Program-made: the position numbers and the translations under genes
From: Hemileia vastatrix
Taxonomy: Eukaryota > Basidiomycota > Pucciniomycetes > Pucciniales > Zaghouaniaceae
Assembly: GCA_030280995.1 (NCBI GenBank)
Contig: JASXTE010000015.1
Span: 22,154,501-22,218,500, forward strand
DNA: 64,000 nt
Reading direction: 5' to 3'
The notes under the pieces: model-generated
Told to the model about the DNA's origin: nothing
Database searches by the model: none
Seen by the model: only the letters and a program-made list of their open reading frames with translations
Shown here: positions 22,999 through 35,081 of the stretch, piece after piece
Layout of the letters: each line of letters starts with the position of its first letter
Numbering within the stretch: the stretch's first letter is position 1

Positions 22999-24219
22999 AT
23001 GAATTCTATTGCTTTACTTTTAGTTATTTACTATAAAACAGACTCTGATTTAGAAGATGCTTTAGAAAATTTTCACTCTTCCCAAAAAGTGTTACATAAA
23101 CCCAAGGGGGCCAAATCTTCATCATGATCCCAGATATGATCTCCGCTCCATTCTCAAAATTCCTCAACTAAACTTCACTCAACTATTTTAAACTTCTGCC
23201 AATTCTTTCTTCAAGCTTGATCAACTCATCTCCAAAAATCATATCTTTCATAACAATTCTCAAAATAAACAGCCTGATCCTGCTATTCAAATTGCTGTTG
23301 CACTATGTCGCTTTGGCTCAAATGGAAATGGTGCTGCTGTAAAATGTTTGGAAAATCTCTTTACCATAGGATATGGTATATTGATATTATACACCAAGCG
23401 TTGTATGATTGCCATCCTTTCCCTCAAGTCTCAAACACTTGCTTGGCCAACTCCACAACAGCAACTTAAATGCTCTCAAGTAATGCAAGATTAAGGTGCC
23501 CCTGGCTGTGTAGGTTTTGTTGATGGCAAAAATATACCTTTGAGTCAAAAGCCTGCTCATGATGGAAACCATTATTTTGATCACAAAAAAAGGTTTATTA
23601 AAAATGTTCTATGTTTTCACATCTTTCATAAACTAACTTTTAATCTTCTTTGTAGATACTATATTGCTGTTCAACTTGTCTGTGACATCAACAAAAAGTT
23701 TATTGTTTTTCATAGTGGCTGCCCTGGCTCATGTCATGACTCTTTGTCTTACAAAGAATGTGGATTTCTCAAAGTCCTGACTCATACTTTGACGAATCTC
23801 AGTACCTCCTTGCAGACTCAGCATATGCAAGTGGAAAGTACATTATACCTACTTTCTGTGGCGCAACTTTAGAAAATGACCCCAAAACCACCTTTAATTA
23901 TCACCTCAAAAAATCAAGAGTGCGGATTGAACATGCTATTGGGATTTTAAAGGGAAGATTTTCTAGTCTCCAGGAGCTCAGAATCCACTTTCAAAAAAAA
24001 TTGTAGATAAAAACAGCAAATTATTGGATCATGACTTGTGTTATACTCCAAAATATCCTAACTAATATAAAGGATGAGTGGAATGATCTTTATGAAGAAG
24101 AGGATCCTGAACCAACACCGGCTCTCCCCTCTTTTGAATCACAAAACATTCATTCAACCGGCATACACTCTGTCATTATGCCCATCACCCTCCACCATTT
24201 TGACACACAAATCTTTTAA
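22999..24219 (+). pseudogene. Harbinger 1 DDE transposase, broken copy
   Basis: It begins MNSIALLLVIYYKTDSDLED and follows the Harbinger 2 transposase throughout. Stops and frame changes start around 23,105 and recur (for example 23,492 and 24,004). Recognisable catalytic neighbourhoods are the HDS stretch near 23,730, LADSAYASGKYIIPTF near 23,812 and RVRIEHAIGILKGRFSSL near 23,920. The intron position of Harbinger 2 is conserved (GT near 23,593, AG before 23,658). The frame resumes to a C-terminus ending near 24,219. The product would have cut and re-inserted element DNA. Confidence 0.85.
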
Positions 24220-25632
24220 TTTTTTGTTTTCATACTCTCCAAATGTCCACTTTGTATACTTTATTCATTTGACTTGGTATTTTTGTTTGTTGCATTTCAT
24301 TTTTATTTTGAAACTATGGGGAATATCTCTTTTTTTGGATGGCTCATTGGTTTTCTTTCACCAGCTCAACATGAAATCACATAATTTTTCACTGTTTCTT
24401 TTTTCATTCATCCCTCATATCCTTTTCATCTTCTCCTCCAAAATCCCTCTATCAATTTGGTTTCATTTATTTTTTCATCTCATCTCTCCAGGTAAGTCAT
24501 TTTATTCTTTTTTTATTTGTTTTTTTGATTGCTAATTATAAAATTTTTTGGTTTTTGTTCTGTTTTGTTTTTTTATCTAAATTTTTTTAAGTGGTTATTT
24601 TTGATTTCAATTGTAAAATTAACCTTTTTTTTCTCTCCCTCTTTACTTTATTTTTTAGCTCAATCACCCTACTCTTCATCCCTCCTTGGCACGGTCATTA
24701 CCCCCCCTTTCCCCTATTTTACTTTTTTTTGGCTCCATGTCATTAAAACACATACATATCACATACTCCATATTCAATTTCCCTACAATTCCAACATCAA
24801 TCTTTTTCACTCTATTTTTTCTACTTTTCAATCAAGGTAGGTTTCATATCCTTTTTTATGCCTATATGATATCTCATTCCTTTTATGAAAATTTCATACT
24901 TAAATATATGTATGACTCTTATCTGGATAACAGTGAACTTATTAAACTCTTTTTGTTATCATCTCAATTACCACTTTTCAAGTTTTTGTAAAATTTTGAA
25001 AATAAGACTTGGAATTAGGGTTATTTTTATTTGAATCTAATGTTATTTTTATTCAAGATTCTCCTGAAGGCTACCTTTCATTTCCCACAAACAGATTTGA
25101 ATTTGGTTCAGTGGTTGCTGAGATATTGACCATTAACATTAAGCCATTTTTTCCCAATTTAAATTTTTATTTCATTTTTTATGTAACAAATTAGGTTTAG
25201 GTTTATTTAAATTAGATGTCCTTTAACTGAAGATTCTACTAAAGCCAATCTCTCATTTCACACAAACAGGTTTGAATTAGGTTCAGTGTTCGCTAAGATT
25301 TTAACCTTTGAAGTTAAGCTATCTTTTCCAAATTTCACTTATCTTATTTCACGTTTTTTGTGCATAATTAGAGAAAAAGGATTCTTAAACTCTTATCTGA
25401 TTATTATCTAGGCTTTTATCTCCCTCTTTTTGAACTTTTCATCATCACTGTTCAAGTTTTTGTGAAAATTTGAAAAAGTAGAGTCAGAATTAGGCTTAGG
25501 TTTATTTGAATCAACTGCCCTTTTAGCTGAAGATACTTTAAGATTACATAAAGAAACTAAATTTTGTGAGTTTTATTTTTTTCCAATTTATTTTTTTGGT
25601 TTTTGACACAAATTTTTTTTAAAGAGAAAAAA
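24220..25632. other. spacer of Harbinger 1, T-rich, non-coding
   Basis: Long T-rich plus-strand reading frames here (about 24,074-24,991) are low-complexity Phe/Leu/Ser strings with no counterpart in Harbinger 2. A short C-run near 24,697 may be the collapsed remnant of the large C-rich inverted repeat seen in Harbinger 2. 25,010-25,190 and 25,195-25,330 contain two diverged copies of a block with TTTCCCACAAACAGATTTGAAT. Confidence 0.6.
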
Positions 25633-28142
25633 ATGTCTATTTCATCAGAATCACCTCTTACTTCTCTATCATCATACTCTTTATCATCTTTATCATCTTT
25701 TTCAAATTCAACTTCATTTCAATATTCATCAAATTGTTCAGATAAAAAAATGTCTATCTCTTCAGAATCACCTCTTACTTCTCTATTATCATCCTCATTG
25801 TCATCCTCTTTATCATCTTTATCATCTTTTTCAAATTAAACTTCATTTTAATCATCATCCAAAAGATCAAAAAAAATTATGATGTTTGAAGTCAGCAGAA
25901 TAAAAAAATATAAAAAAGAAAATTCACTTGGATTGCTTATTTGGCCATATATCAAATATTGATTACTGTAAATGTCAGTGTATCTAGTATATAAGTATGA
26001 TTTAATAGTATTTATTAATGGTCATACTACTTATTTATAAATTATTTAGTGATTAAACCTCAGGGGAAAATTATTAAAATAGTTATACTCAAATAAAACT
26101 CACAATACTTGAATTTAAATGTGTGCTAGTGGTGGAAAATAGATAAATAGAATATAGGTATAGCTTATATAATTATAATATCAATTTATAAAGATTTTAT
26201 AATATATTTTTAAATGATAATAGTTGCGTTTAAATTTTTAATTGAACTGTAGTAAGTAAGTGATGTCTAATAACTGTCAAAATCCTCCCTTACTTATACC
26301 AAAATCCACTGGAGTGCACAGACCTTCAATCCAGATGATGTCACTGTTATCCCCGGCAATTACAGCACTGTGAGGGCCCATCACCTCCCCATGGCTTCTA
26401 CTTCAAGAAGATTCAACACCCAGACCTCCAGTAAGGACCCTCAATCACAGTTAATGATAACACAGACCCATACCATAAATAGAAAATCCAGATAAAAGCG
26501 GATACTATAAAGAAACAGGTAAAATAACTAATCCAAAAGGAATAAAATGAAACCCAAAGCGTATAAAGGAAAAAAATTAAATTTCCAAGCCTTCAATAAT
26601 ATCCCCAAGCATCCATATTAACCCAGAAATAACCTCCCAACCCATAAATCCGTGAATATCCATCCAAGGAAACAGATTAAGTTGTCCAAACTGAGTACAT
26701 GCGCCTGAAATAGATGTATATGCTTCTGTAGGCGTTGTGAATCCACTTAATACGTCCATATGACCTAAAATAAGTAGAAAAACAAAGGCTATTGGCTATT
26801 AAGAGGCTAAAACCCACTTATAGACCTAAATATACATAATATACTGCATATTTCACTGAATATGAGATTTATGTATACATATAAGCTTATGTATGTCAAT
26901 AATTACTTAATATCACTTAAGATAAATATATTATGACTCCATTAACACCTTAATAAGTATTATTAGTCTATGGATAAGCTAATTAAACTACTATAAATCG
27001 TATAATAGTATAATAATTATATATATATGTATTATAATCATATATATAAGTATTTAACCTTATTTCTAAGTAATAAGCTTGATGTATTTAAGGTTATCTT
27101 AGTTTAAAAATAAGAATAACTCAGTCCTGGATATACCTAGGCTGAAAATAAAACTAGGGTGGATCAAAAAAATTCTTATCCAAATGAGTTACCAGAAGAT
27201 TTAAAATATTCAACCAAATCAGGGACAATGAAATTAAAGCAGTTATCAGTAATTCTTTTAAGCCTCAATTTATTTATGAAAATCATTCTTTTAATTGTTC
27301 AAAAGATGAAACCTTTAATCAACTATCCAATCTCATAATAACACTATATCAATTGGCTTTGGCTTGTTTACCATTAAGAAATACAAATTTGTTGGGTGGT
27401 ATTATGATTTGATTTGGTTGGAGACCAGGATTTGGTAAAAGCTCTTCTCTTGGTATGTCTGATAATATATGTTTCTTTCTTAAAGTCATGTCACTAATTT
27501 TATTTTCATAGGCATCTATTCTTTACTTAAAAATTTATCTAAAGCTGAAAAAGATGACAATTTTTTCTTATGGGACACCTTACCTTCTTTCAATACTTTT
27601 ATTGCTCTTTGCCTCAAAAAACTCTGTAATAAAGCTTTTGAAAAGAATCATCAACTTGCTACCAAAGCTGGAATACTAAATTTTTGTGACTCAGAATTGG
27701 TAGAAATTAGCGACCAATATCTTTTATTTTCAAACTTTATTATTACTCATTCAGGATTCCAAAATAAGATTCATATCAATAGGAATAATGCCAATTATCT
27801 TAGATTTGGAATTCTCTCATACATCAATCTGATAGCTGGACAACCTATTCCTTCCCCAGCTAAAATAAAAGGTCATGGGTTATACTTTCTGGATCACAAC
27901 TGTATAATTTATTTTGGATTGGGAACTGGAATCATTGAAAATATTTGAAACTCTTCTAAGGATAATCACCAAACAGCAAAAGCTCCCCCTGGTTTGGAAT
28001 CTTTTCATGACTTTACTAATTTTGGCTTCTCTTTCCAAATTAATCAAAAACTAATCCAATAAATAAATAAGGTAAATAAAGAAGGTAAATTTAAAAGATA
28101 TAAAAAACTTTATGTAAATCAAAAAAGTATGGGGATGAGTAG
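25633..28142 (+). pseudogene. Harbinger 1 Tet/JBP-like dioxygenase, broken by a solo LTR
   Basis: The N-terminus is a Ser-rich low-complexity tract (MSISSESPLTSL...) that is duplicated in tandem (from 25,633 and again from 25,750). A solo LTR interrupts at 25,973-27,147. The gene resumes with SYPNELPEDLKYST near 27,170, uses a GT-AG intron at about 27,451-27,510, and then reads almost continuously through the oxygenase core: IHINRNNANYLRFGIL near 27,769, PSPAKIKGHGLYF near 27,855, a GIIE segment near 27,930 and DNHQTAKAPPGL near 27,965. Stops at about 27,409, 27,946 and 28,060, plus frameshifts, make it a pseudogene. It is highly similar to the copy at 42,518-43,766, including HIN where HxD is expected. 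Confidence 0.75.
25973..27147 (-). mobile_element. gypsy-family solo LTR inside Harbinger 1
   Basis: TGTCAGTGTATCTAG...CTAGGCTGAAA, 1175 bp, same family as the gypsy 1 LTRs. The flanks GTAAA (25,968-25,972) and ATAAA (27,148-27,152) differ by one base. This is the innermost layer of the seven-deep nest. Confidence 0.85.
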
Positions 28143-28429
28143 AGTCATCAAATATTTTTTATTTTTTCATAAATTTTTTATAAATACCTCTTACATTTCT
28201 AATTCTTAAATTAAAGTAATGGGCCAACAACCCTATGTTGTATAAATGGGAATCATGACAAAATTTATTTATTTCATGAGGTTCCTCAGCCTACACTTGT
28301 GGAAAGTTTCAAACATTTGTTTCTAGATGTATCCAAATTTTGGCTAGAGGAGTTGTCATTACTTTAAAACTAGGGAAATTGATATATATTAGTTGTTTAT
28401 ATATTAATTTATGTAATTATTTTAAAATT

Positions 28430-28765
28430 TGGTGATTTTCACCCCTTACTTCAATAAAATGCAGGGGAGGGTATCGCTAAATTTTCAAATCTGACATGTG
28501 AAATTTATGACTTAGAAAAATTTTGGTGATACCCATCCCTCGCTTCAATAAAATTCAGGGGAGAGTATTACCAAATTTTTATATGAGACTTGTGAAAAAA
28601 AATTGACTTGAAATTTTGGTGATACCCATCCCTTACTTCAATAAAATGCAGGGGGGGGGGGTATTGCCAAAATTTCATATAAGACTTACAAAATTTTTTA
28701 CTTGAAAGAATTTTGGTGATTCCCACCCCTTAGTTCAATCAAATGCAGGGGTGGGATAAAAAAAA
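28430..28765. repeat. about 92-bp tandem repeats between oxygenase and SANT genes (Harbinger 1)
   Basis: Four imperfect units, each with TTTTGGTGAT.CCCA.CCCTTACTTCAATAAAATGCAGGGG in part (split here by variable positions), then an AT-rich half with a (T)GACTTG or GACATGTG string. Within a unit CCCCTTACTTC and the GCAGGGG side form a C4/G4 hairpin. The inverted counterpart is at 41,810-42,225. Confidence 0.85.
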
Positions 28766-28967
28766 ATTCAATTTTTACTTAAAATTTCAACTAAAAAAGA
28801 ATTTTTAACATTAAAAATTCTTGAAAAGTTTATTTAAAAAAGAATTTATAACATTAAAATATGAAAATTCAACTAATGATGGATATAGTAAAGAAATAAA
28901 GGAAATTAATTAAAATTTTGTGTACAATTAATTATGAACAGTTAAAGTGTGATAGAAATAAAAAAAA

Positions 28968-30357
28968 CTAGTCATCAAACAATTTCTTTAAATGTTCAAT
29001 TTCCTCAACAGATTTATTAGCTTTAACACATTCAATCAAGAAATATTTCTTTTTGTAACTTTTCTCATGATCAAGCTTATATTTCATCTGTTCCATGAGG
29101 TTTTGATGCTTGAGTGTTTTGTCCTCTTTCTTTGATTTTTCAATACTTAGATATAACTCAAATTTCTTCTCCTCCAAGTCTTGTGACCTATCATCTTTCT
29201 GTAAAGAGTGTTTGTACTTCCTCTCCTCCAAGACTTGTGCCCTATCATCCTTCTGTAAAGAGAGTTGGAACTTCTTCTCTTCCAAATTATGTACCCTGTC
29301 ACTCCCCCTTAAAGAGATCTCATATTTTTTCATTTCAAACTTTGGAGTCTCTTAAGAGACTTCCACTTTTTCTAGAGTTATAATAAATATAAACAAACAG
29401 TAGAAGAAAATCAGAGTAAAGAATTAAGAGGTTTGGTATCACTTACCAGCATCACGTTTCTCCAAAAAATCTTTGATAGAAGAAAAAAGGGTTTGAGATG
29501 AAGTATCACTTTTTCTTCTTCTTTGAGAGTTGAAATTTAGACTACTTGAAGCCCTTTGCTTTTTTTTCAAGGTCACATTTTCCTCCTCATCATTGTTTCT
29601 GGCTTCTGACTCAGTTGATTGTGGCTCCTGCGTTTCTTCTTCAGCCATTTTAAAAATAATTAAATGTAAATAAAAAAGAATTGGTAAGATAAAAGAAAAA
29701 AACATACTTGAGTTAGATCAGGTTGGTTTATATTGCCATAAGGATCTATTGAAAAGATATATTAATTTGTGGAAGTTAGATGAGGGGAGGCTTGAGTAGA
29801 AGAAGAAGAAATAAGATTTCTTTTGACATCATGCTCAGAGATAGCATCTTCACCATCCAACATTTTTGCAGGATTAACATCAGCTCACTCTCAAAAATAG
29901 CATCCATCTCTTTAAAGTAAGGACATAAAGAATCAAGTTTATTGTCTATGGATTTGATGCCCTTAATGATATTGAAGTCAGTAATACCAAAACCAGTAGA
30001 ATATGAAAGAGTCTTTGCCTTCTTGTATTTGGCTCAATAATTCTTGAAGTGTTCAGAAATCTGTTTAGGTAAAAGATTTATCCTTCCCTTGGTCTTATTC
30101 CATAATTTGTTGGTCATTAAAAGATAACCATTAACTTTTGATTCTGGGGGCCATCCTACTTTAGTTGCATTTTTAGTACCAAAACAAGAATAATAGTTAG
30201 ATTTAGATTTCTGCAAGTTAATAAGAATGAGATGATCATCTTTTTATAATTTAACAGTCAATTATTTCTCAGCTGAGTGGGGTAAAGAGGGAGTAGTGCA
30301 ATTTGAAGAACAACTGGGGGAAGGCTGCCTTTGAGAAGATCTATGATGACAGGGCAT
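28968..30357 (-). pseudogene. Harbinger 1 SANT/Myb-like protein, broken copy
   Basis: It starts MPCHHRSSQRQ at 30,357 (minus) and parallels the Harbinger 2 gene. The trihelix-like segment is near 30,040-30,210 (NATKVGWPPESKVNGYLLM), with an in-frame stop near 30,034. Frames are lost near 29,880, then an acidic exon follows (STESEARNNDEEENVTLKKK, about 29,580-29,650) and the C-terminal repeats of an 18-residue unit (SLQKDDRAQVLEERKYKH type) at 29,130-29,330, ending at 28,968. In PIF/Harbinger systems this partner binds DNA and helps the transposase enter the nucleus; here it is non-functional as read. Confidence 0.8.
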
Positions 30358-30649
30358 GTTAAGATAAATGAATATGAAAAGGGGAAAAAACAAGCAGATG
30401 AGATAGAGAGGTGTTCTGAATAGAGAGAACAGGAGTGTGCAGAAAGGTAGAAGTCATATCCAGAGAGTAGTTAAAGATGTGGTTATGTAAAATTGAGTAA
30501 AAAATGTAGGATAAGAGGTCAACTTTGACACATAAAATTTCTAATAACCCAATTATTAGCAAAAATAATTAGGGAAGATGATTGGGGTATAAGGATTTTT
30601 ATCTGCAATTAATTAAATTGTGGATCATTCAACTTTGATACCCCCTAAT

Positions 30650-31729
30650 AAGTTGTTTTTGATGAAAAGCAGCACCCAAACCAAGAAAACTTGCATAAGT
30701 ATACAAGACAAAAGGTAATTGGAAATCTGGTAATCCCAAGATGGGGGCTGTCATTAAACATTCTTTCTGCATAATAAAAGCCTGTTGTATTTCATTATTA
30801 CAAATGAAAGCTTCTGATTTCTTTATCAGTGTTGTCAATGGTGCAGCAATTAATTGGTAGTTTTTTGTATATTGTCTATAATAACCATACATACCAAGAA
30901 AAGATTGTACATCCTTTACATTTTAAGGAATTACAATATTCTTGATTGCAGCCACCTTATTTTGGTCTACACATATTTGTAAGCCAGATAAAATATGACC
31001 AAGCGCTTTTAAAGACTCAAACCCAAATTTACATTTTTTCAATGCAAGGGTTATTTTTATTTCATTCATCTTCTGAAATTCCTTCTTCAAATGGATTAAG
31101 CATTTATCATATGTCATAGAGAACACTATGATGTCATAAATATATACCATTATCGATCCTTCAATCATTTCATTATGGAATGATATATCCATTAACTTCT
31201 GAAATACTGAAGGAGAATTGGATGGTCCAAAGGGTATCCTGACATATATATAAATTCCCATATGTGTTGTTATCAACAAAAAGTTCTGTGATTTCTTTTC
31301 AACAGGAGTTTGATGGTACCCTTTATATCCATCTATACAACTTATTTATTTAGCACCTTGAAGGGCAGCATGTATAGAGGCAATCATTGTCAAGGGGAAA
31401 ATATCATCTAGTGTAAATGTAATTAAAGCTCTATAATCACTGAACAGTCTTTCTTTATCTTGTTCATAAGAAATTAGCACTGGTGATATCACACAATATT
31501 TTGGTGCAGCTTCAACATTTTCAATAATGTTCATATTTAACAACATTTTAATATTATCCTCCATGTCTTTTCTCTTCATTGGTGAAGCAGGGTAAGATTT
31601 CTTTTTAAGACTAGCAGGAATATTATTCATTTTACAGGTTAAACTAATTTTCATCTCATGATCTTTTACAAGGCCAAGTTCATTAGTCTCATGTGTAAAA
31701 GACATTGGAAATGCTTTAATTAAGTCCAA
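30650..31729 (-). pseudogene. gypsy 1 reverse transcriptase and start of RNase H
   Basis: Minus-strand RT: LFSDYRALITFTLDDIFPL near 31,420, IPFGPSNSPSVFQKLM near 31,215, catalytic box VYIYDIIVFS near 31,140 (YxDD reads YIYD, so the first catalytic Asp of the pair is Tyr), ALGHILSG near 31,000, then MYGYYRQYTKNYQ near 30,870 and the RNase H entry FVLYTYASFLGLGAAFHQK near 30,690. Stops lie near 31,345 and 30,922. The altered catalytic box alone would abolish activity. Confidence 0.88.
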
Positions 31730-32017
31730 AATATTAATTTTCTCAGTTTCACTTATCTGAGTGCCAAATCATGCTTTTGAAATTTCTCTTTCCAGAAGTT
31801 CCATCTCACTGGATTCTCTTCCTTTACAAGGAATATCTATTACTGACTCAATGTGTAAGACTGTGTTAAAAGAATTTATTTTAAATTTTCTTTTACCATT
31901 CACACAAATTTTAAAATTATTATTATCAGGGTCTAATTTCACACCAAAATTTGTCAGAGTTTCATTACAAATGATAAAACAGCTACTACAATTAGTATTG
32001 TCCATTACTACAAAGAT

Positions 32018-32330
32018 TCAAGTTATTCTAACATAACTATGTTGATATTTAAAGAAAAAAGGAGCTCTGTAAGTACCAATGGGGTGTAGTAATGATCCAA
32101 AACCTCTCCAATTTTTACTTTGAAGGGGTTCAAGCTTTGAATTATAATAACTATCAATTTTCTGTAACTTATATGCAGAAACAAAAGAACCAGAAGCTCC
32201 TGTATCCAATACTATATTTAAAGTTTCTCCAGAAATTACTGCTGGAACCATGATAGGTGTCATTCTTAAGTTGTCAGCTTGAATATCCTTAATTATTTCA
32301 GAATCTTCAAAACTCATTAATGATAAATTT
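32018..32330 (-). pseudogene. gypsy 1 aspartic protease
   Basis: Minus-strand reading with NIVLDTGASGSFVSAYKL near 32,180-32,225, the DTGA active site of retropepsins, preceded by a hydrophobic PAVISGETL strand. The downstream linker to RT is at 31,769-32,005. The protease would process Gag-Pol in the particle. The active-site triplet is intact, but the surrounding polyprotein frame is broken. Confidence 0.82.
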
Positions 32331-32499
32331 CAGTCCATACTTAATTTTTGATTTTCAAAGAAGGACAAATCATCTTCCAACATACAGACCTCATTTTCAT
32401 CACCATATGAGATATTACTGACACAATCACTTGAATCTTTACTTTTTCCTGTTTTATTTTCAGATTCATTCTGATTTTCAACAATATTTATATTTTTCT

Positions 32500-34573
32500 C
32501 ACATTTGTGAACTTTAACCCAAGGCTTATTACACTAATAACAAATTTTAGTCTCATACTTTTTAGGTACTACAGGTGCAGTAGGTTTTTTATGCTTTTCC
32601 TGCAGTGGTTTTGAATTCTGATTTTTTAAAGGTTCATTATTTTGTTTATAAGTGGTGTACCTTGCTTCATATTTATAGTTCAATAATATTTCATTACAAA
32701 TATTAATAGATTCAGAGTATTCATTAACCATAATTTTTCTAGCTACGACAATGTCTCTGACAGATAAAGGTAATTTATATATTATTTTATCTTTCAATAA
32801 GTTAAAATTCATATTTGGCCCAATGGCTTTTAATATTTTTTTTAAATTCAGTAAAAATATCATAGGTTTCTCACCATTCAACGGATTATACCTTGTTTTC
32901 ACATATAATATTTTCTGAGCTAGTCTGAATTGAGAACCTCCAAATTGTTTTTAATCAGGGTTTTCCATTCAGCCCAAGAGTAATCTTTACCCTTACTTAA
33001 TACAGCTTCAAACCATAATAAAGCAACATCATTAAATAATGAAATTAGTTTTGATGTTATTTCTTCATCTGGAAACTTATATGAGAATTGTAAATTGTCA
33101 ATTCTTTGAATAAAATGTTGCCAATCAGAGCTGGCTTCCCCATCATAAGTTGGGTACTGGTCAATTTTTGGCCAATTCTTCCAATAGGATTTAATATCAT
33201 TAATCCTGGGAAAATTCAATAACTCATTTACTTTATATAAATGGCCTTTTATTTCCTCTTGTACTGATTTTTGACTTACATTTAATCTTTCAGATTTGAC
33301 ACTTCCACCAGATTTTTTGATTTTTGGAGGTAATGGGAATGATTGAGATTCATTTTTGTAAATGAATGGATTATTGTTATACTGTGTATACTTATGATTA
33401 TCCTAATTAATTAGTAGATTGGAAGTTTCAATCTCAACCTTAGTTAATCTTTATGAAAATCAGAGACACTTTGATTTGTTTGTGCAAAAGATAACTTTGT
33501 TCTTGATTAATATTTCAATAAATGTGCTTCATACAATTTTTATAACTCACAGAATTTGTTTGAAAGGTCACTATATTTATTATTTAAGGAATCATTTATA
33601 AGAGTTAGAGCCAAGTGTGCTTTCTATAATTCTTTATTTCTTGAAGCCAGTTGAGAAATATTCAATGTTATAAACAAAATTGTGTCACCTGTGAGCTTCA
33701 TTGCCTGTTCCTCACACTCAGTCATTCTATTCCATAATTCTGAAACAATTCTATGGACAGTTGGATTTTTGTTAAAATACTCAACATCTTCCTTCTCAAA
33801 TTCTTCAATATTTTGTGAAGATCTCAACTCACTAATAAAATGTGGAAACTGAGGGTTAACTGTATTATTATCATAAATAGGACTATTGTTATTAACAAAA
33901 GATAAATCAGGTGTATCTACATCAAAACTTAATTGTCTTAAGTCTTCCTTAATTATCTAAACAGATTTCACATCAATTATATTACCTGCAATGTAATCAT
34001 CATTATTGTGTGAAATATGAGAAGGCAATCTACTTACCAATGGATAGGAGCAAGCCCTGATTTTTTGCGCTTTTTCTTTGGCTTGTAGGGGTGAGTTGAA
34101 GTGGTCTGATGGGGGGGTAGATCCTTGTTGAAGTTGTGACTGGCCCACTGTTTGTGAAACCATGCCCATTTACATTTCTCTACAAATATCTTGTCCTAAG
34201 ACTGACCTGATCATCCTTAGATAGGGGGTGGCTGGTTTAGCTGTACTCCCTTCAGCTCTGCCAGAGTTTTGATAATTGCTGTAATCCTATCCTGCAGTTG
34301 ATTTCCACCTTTTCCACTTCCTTTATGATAGAAGATTTTGACTCCTCCAGCTTCAGAACTTGTTTTTCCAAGTGGGAAAGTTGATCCTGAAGAGGAGGTG
34401 ATGTCTTATTTATGGTTATCTTTTTAAATAGGGCCTCCTTTACCTCTATGCTCAATTTTTCTGGCTGTGGGCAGGACTGGCCTTCCATAGTAATGTCCTG
34501 GAACATTGTTTTTAGCTTTAGAACTGGTATTTAAAGCAGGTTTATCACTTACATTATCCAGTGGAGCACTCAT
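32500..34573 (-). pseudogene. gypsy 1 gag with coiled-coil head and CCHC knuckle
   Basis: It begins near 34,573 (MSAPLDN). A coiled-coil segment (LSHLEKQVLKLEESKSSI, about 34,350) is followed by a linker (33,957-34,169), a helical region (33,624-33,827), the capsid-like segment TYDGEASSDWQHFIQRI near 33,120 with LWFEAVLSKG near 33,000, and a second capsid piece at 32,534-32,902. A zinc knuckle CY*CNKPWVKVHKC lies at about 32,505-32,550 with a stop codon inside it. The CX2C...HxC spacing is the form used by many Ty3/gypsy gags. Several frameshifts are present. Confidence 0.8.
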
Positions 34574-35081
34574 TATGTCTAAAAAAACTATTTTTTACGT
34601 CTGCAAATGGAAAAACTGTATGGAAATCAGTATACAAAAAATATTAGCAATATAAATACTAATAAAAGTGCTGGAGCTTACCCTGAATTTATTTTTTTGT
34701 TTATTTAAATGAAATATAATAAAAATTCAAAAAAATCTGTAAAAAATTAAATAATAAGTTTAAATAGACCCTTATATGGTTGAATAATTATCTTATCAAG
34801 CTTTAAAAAAATACCAATTTAGTTGGGTGTTATATTGGTGACCAAATACCAAGTGAAATTGGGTTTATATTGGGTACAGTTACAACTGTAAATACCTAAT
34901 TTTTATTTTAAAAAATTATTAGAATTACTATATGGGTTATTTTCCGCAATTATTGATATATTATGACCCACTAATGTTCTTCAGACTCAAATATTTTGTT
35001 TTTATGAGCTATACTAGAGTAAAAATCATGTCCTAAGGCTTATACTAAATAATAAGTAATATTTAAGGAAAGACCCCTGAT
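34574..35081. other. leader of gypsy 1 between 5' LTR and gag
   Basis: AT-rich and non-coding. The bases next to the LTR (minus strand ATCAGGGGTC) would be the primer-binding site but do not start with TGG, and I cannot name the tRNA. The TTTAGTTGGGT...TATTGG and AAATTGGGTTTATATTGG strings near 34,820-34,880 are a short internal repetition. Confidence 0.55.

Larger units (their letters stand above)
22581..30646 (+). mobile_element. PIF/Harbinger element 1, three-gene type, decayed; TSD AAT/ATT
   Basis: Ends AGGAGGTATCAAAGTTGA and TCAACTTTGATACCCCCT form an inverted repeat of about 18 bp, flanked by AAT at 22,578-22,580 and 30,647-30,649. Its 8066 bp include a later solo LTR (25,973-27,147). 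Gene order on the plus strand: transposase (+), Tet-like oxygenase (+), tandem repeats, SANT-like gene (-). It is the mirror image of Harbinger 2 and all three genes are broken. Confidence 0.9.

Noticed and set aside
24074..24991. Overlapping Phe/Ser/Leu-rich ORFs of about 100-150 codons
   Set aside because: T-rich low-complexity DNA gives long hydrophobic frames in more than one register; there is no counterpart in Harbinger 2 and no domain.
28430..28765. Regular 92-bp repeats as a CRISPR array
   Set aside because: Units are directly adjacent with no unique spacers, the genome is eukaryotic, and the same family occurs in another transposon copy.
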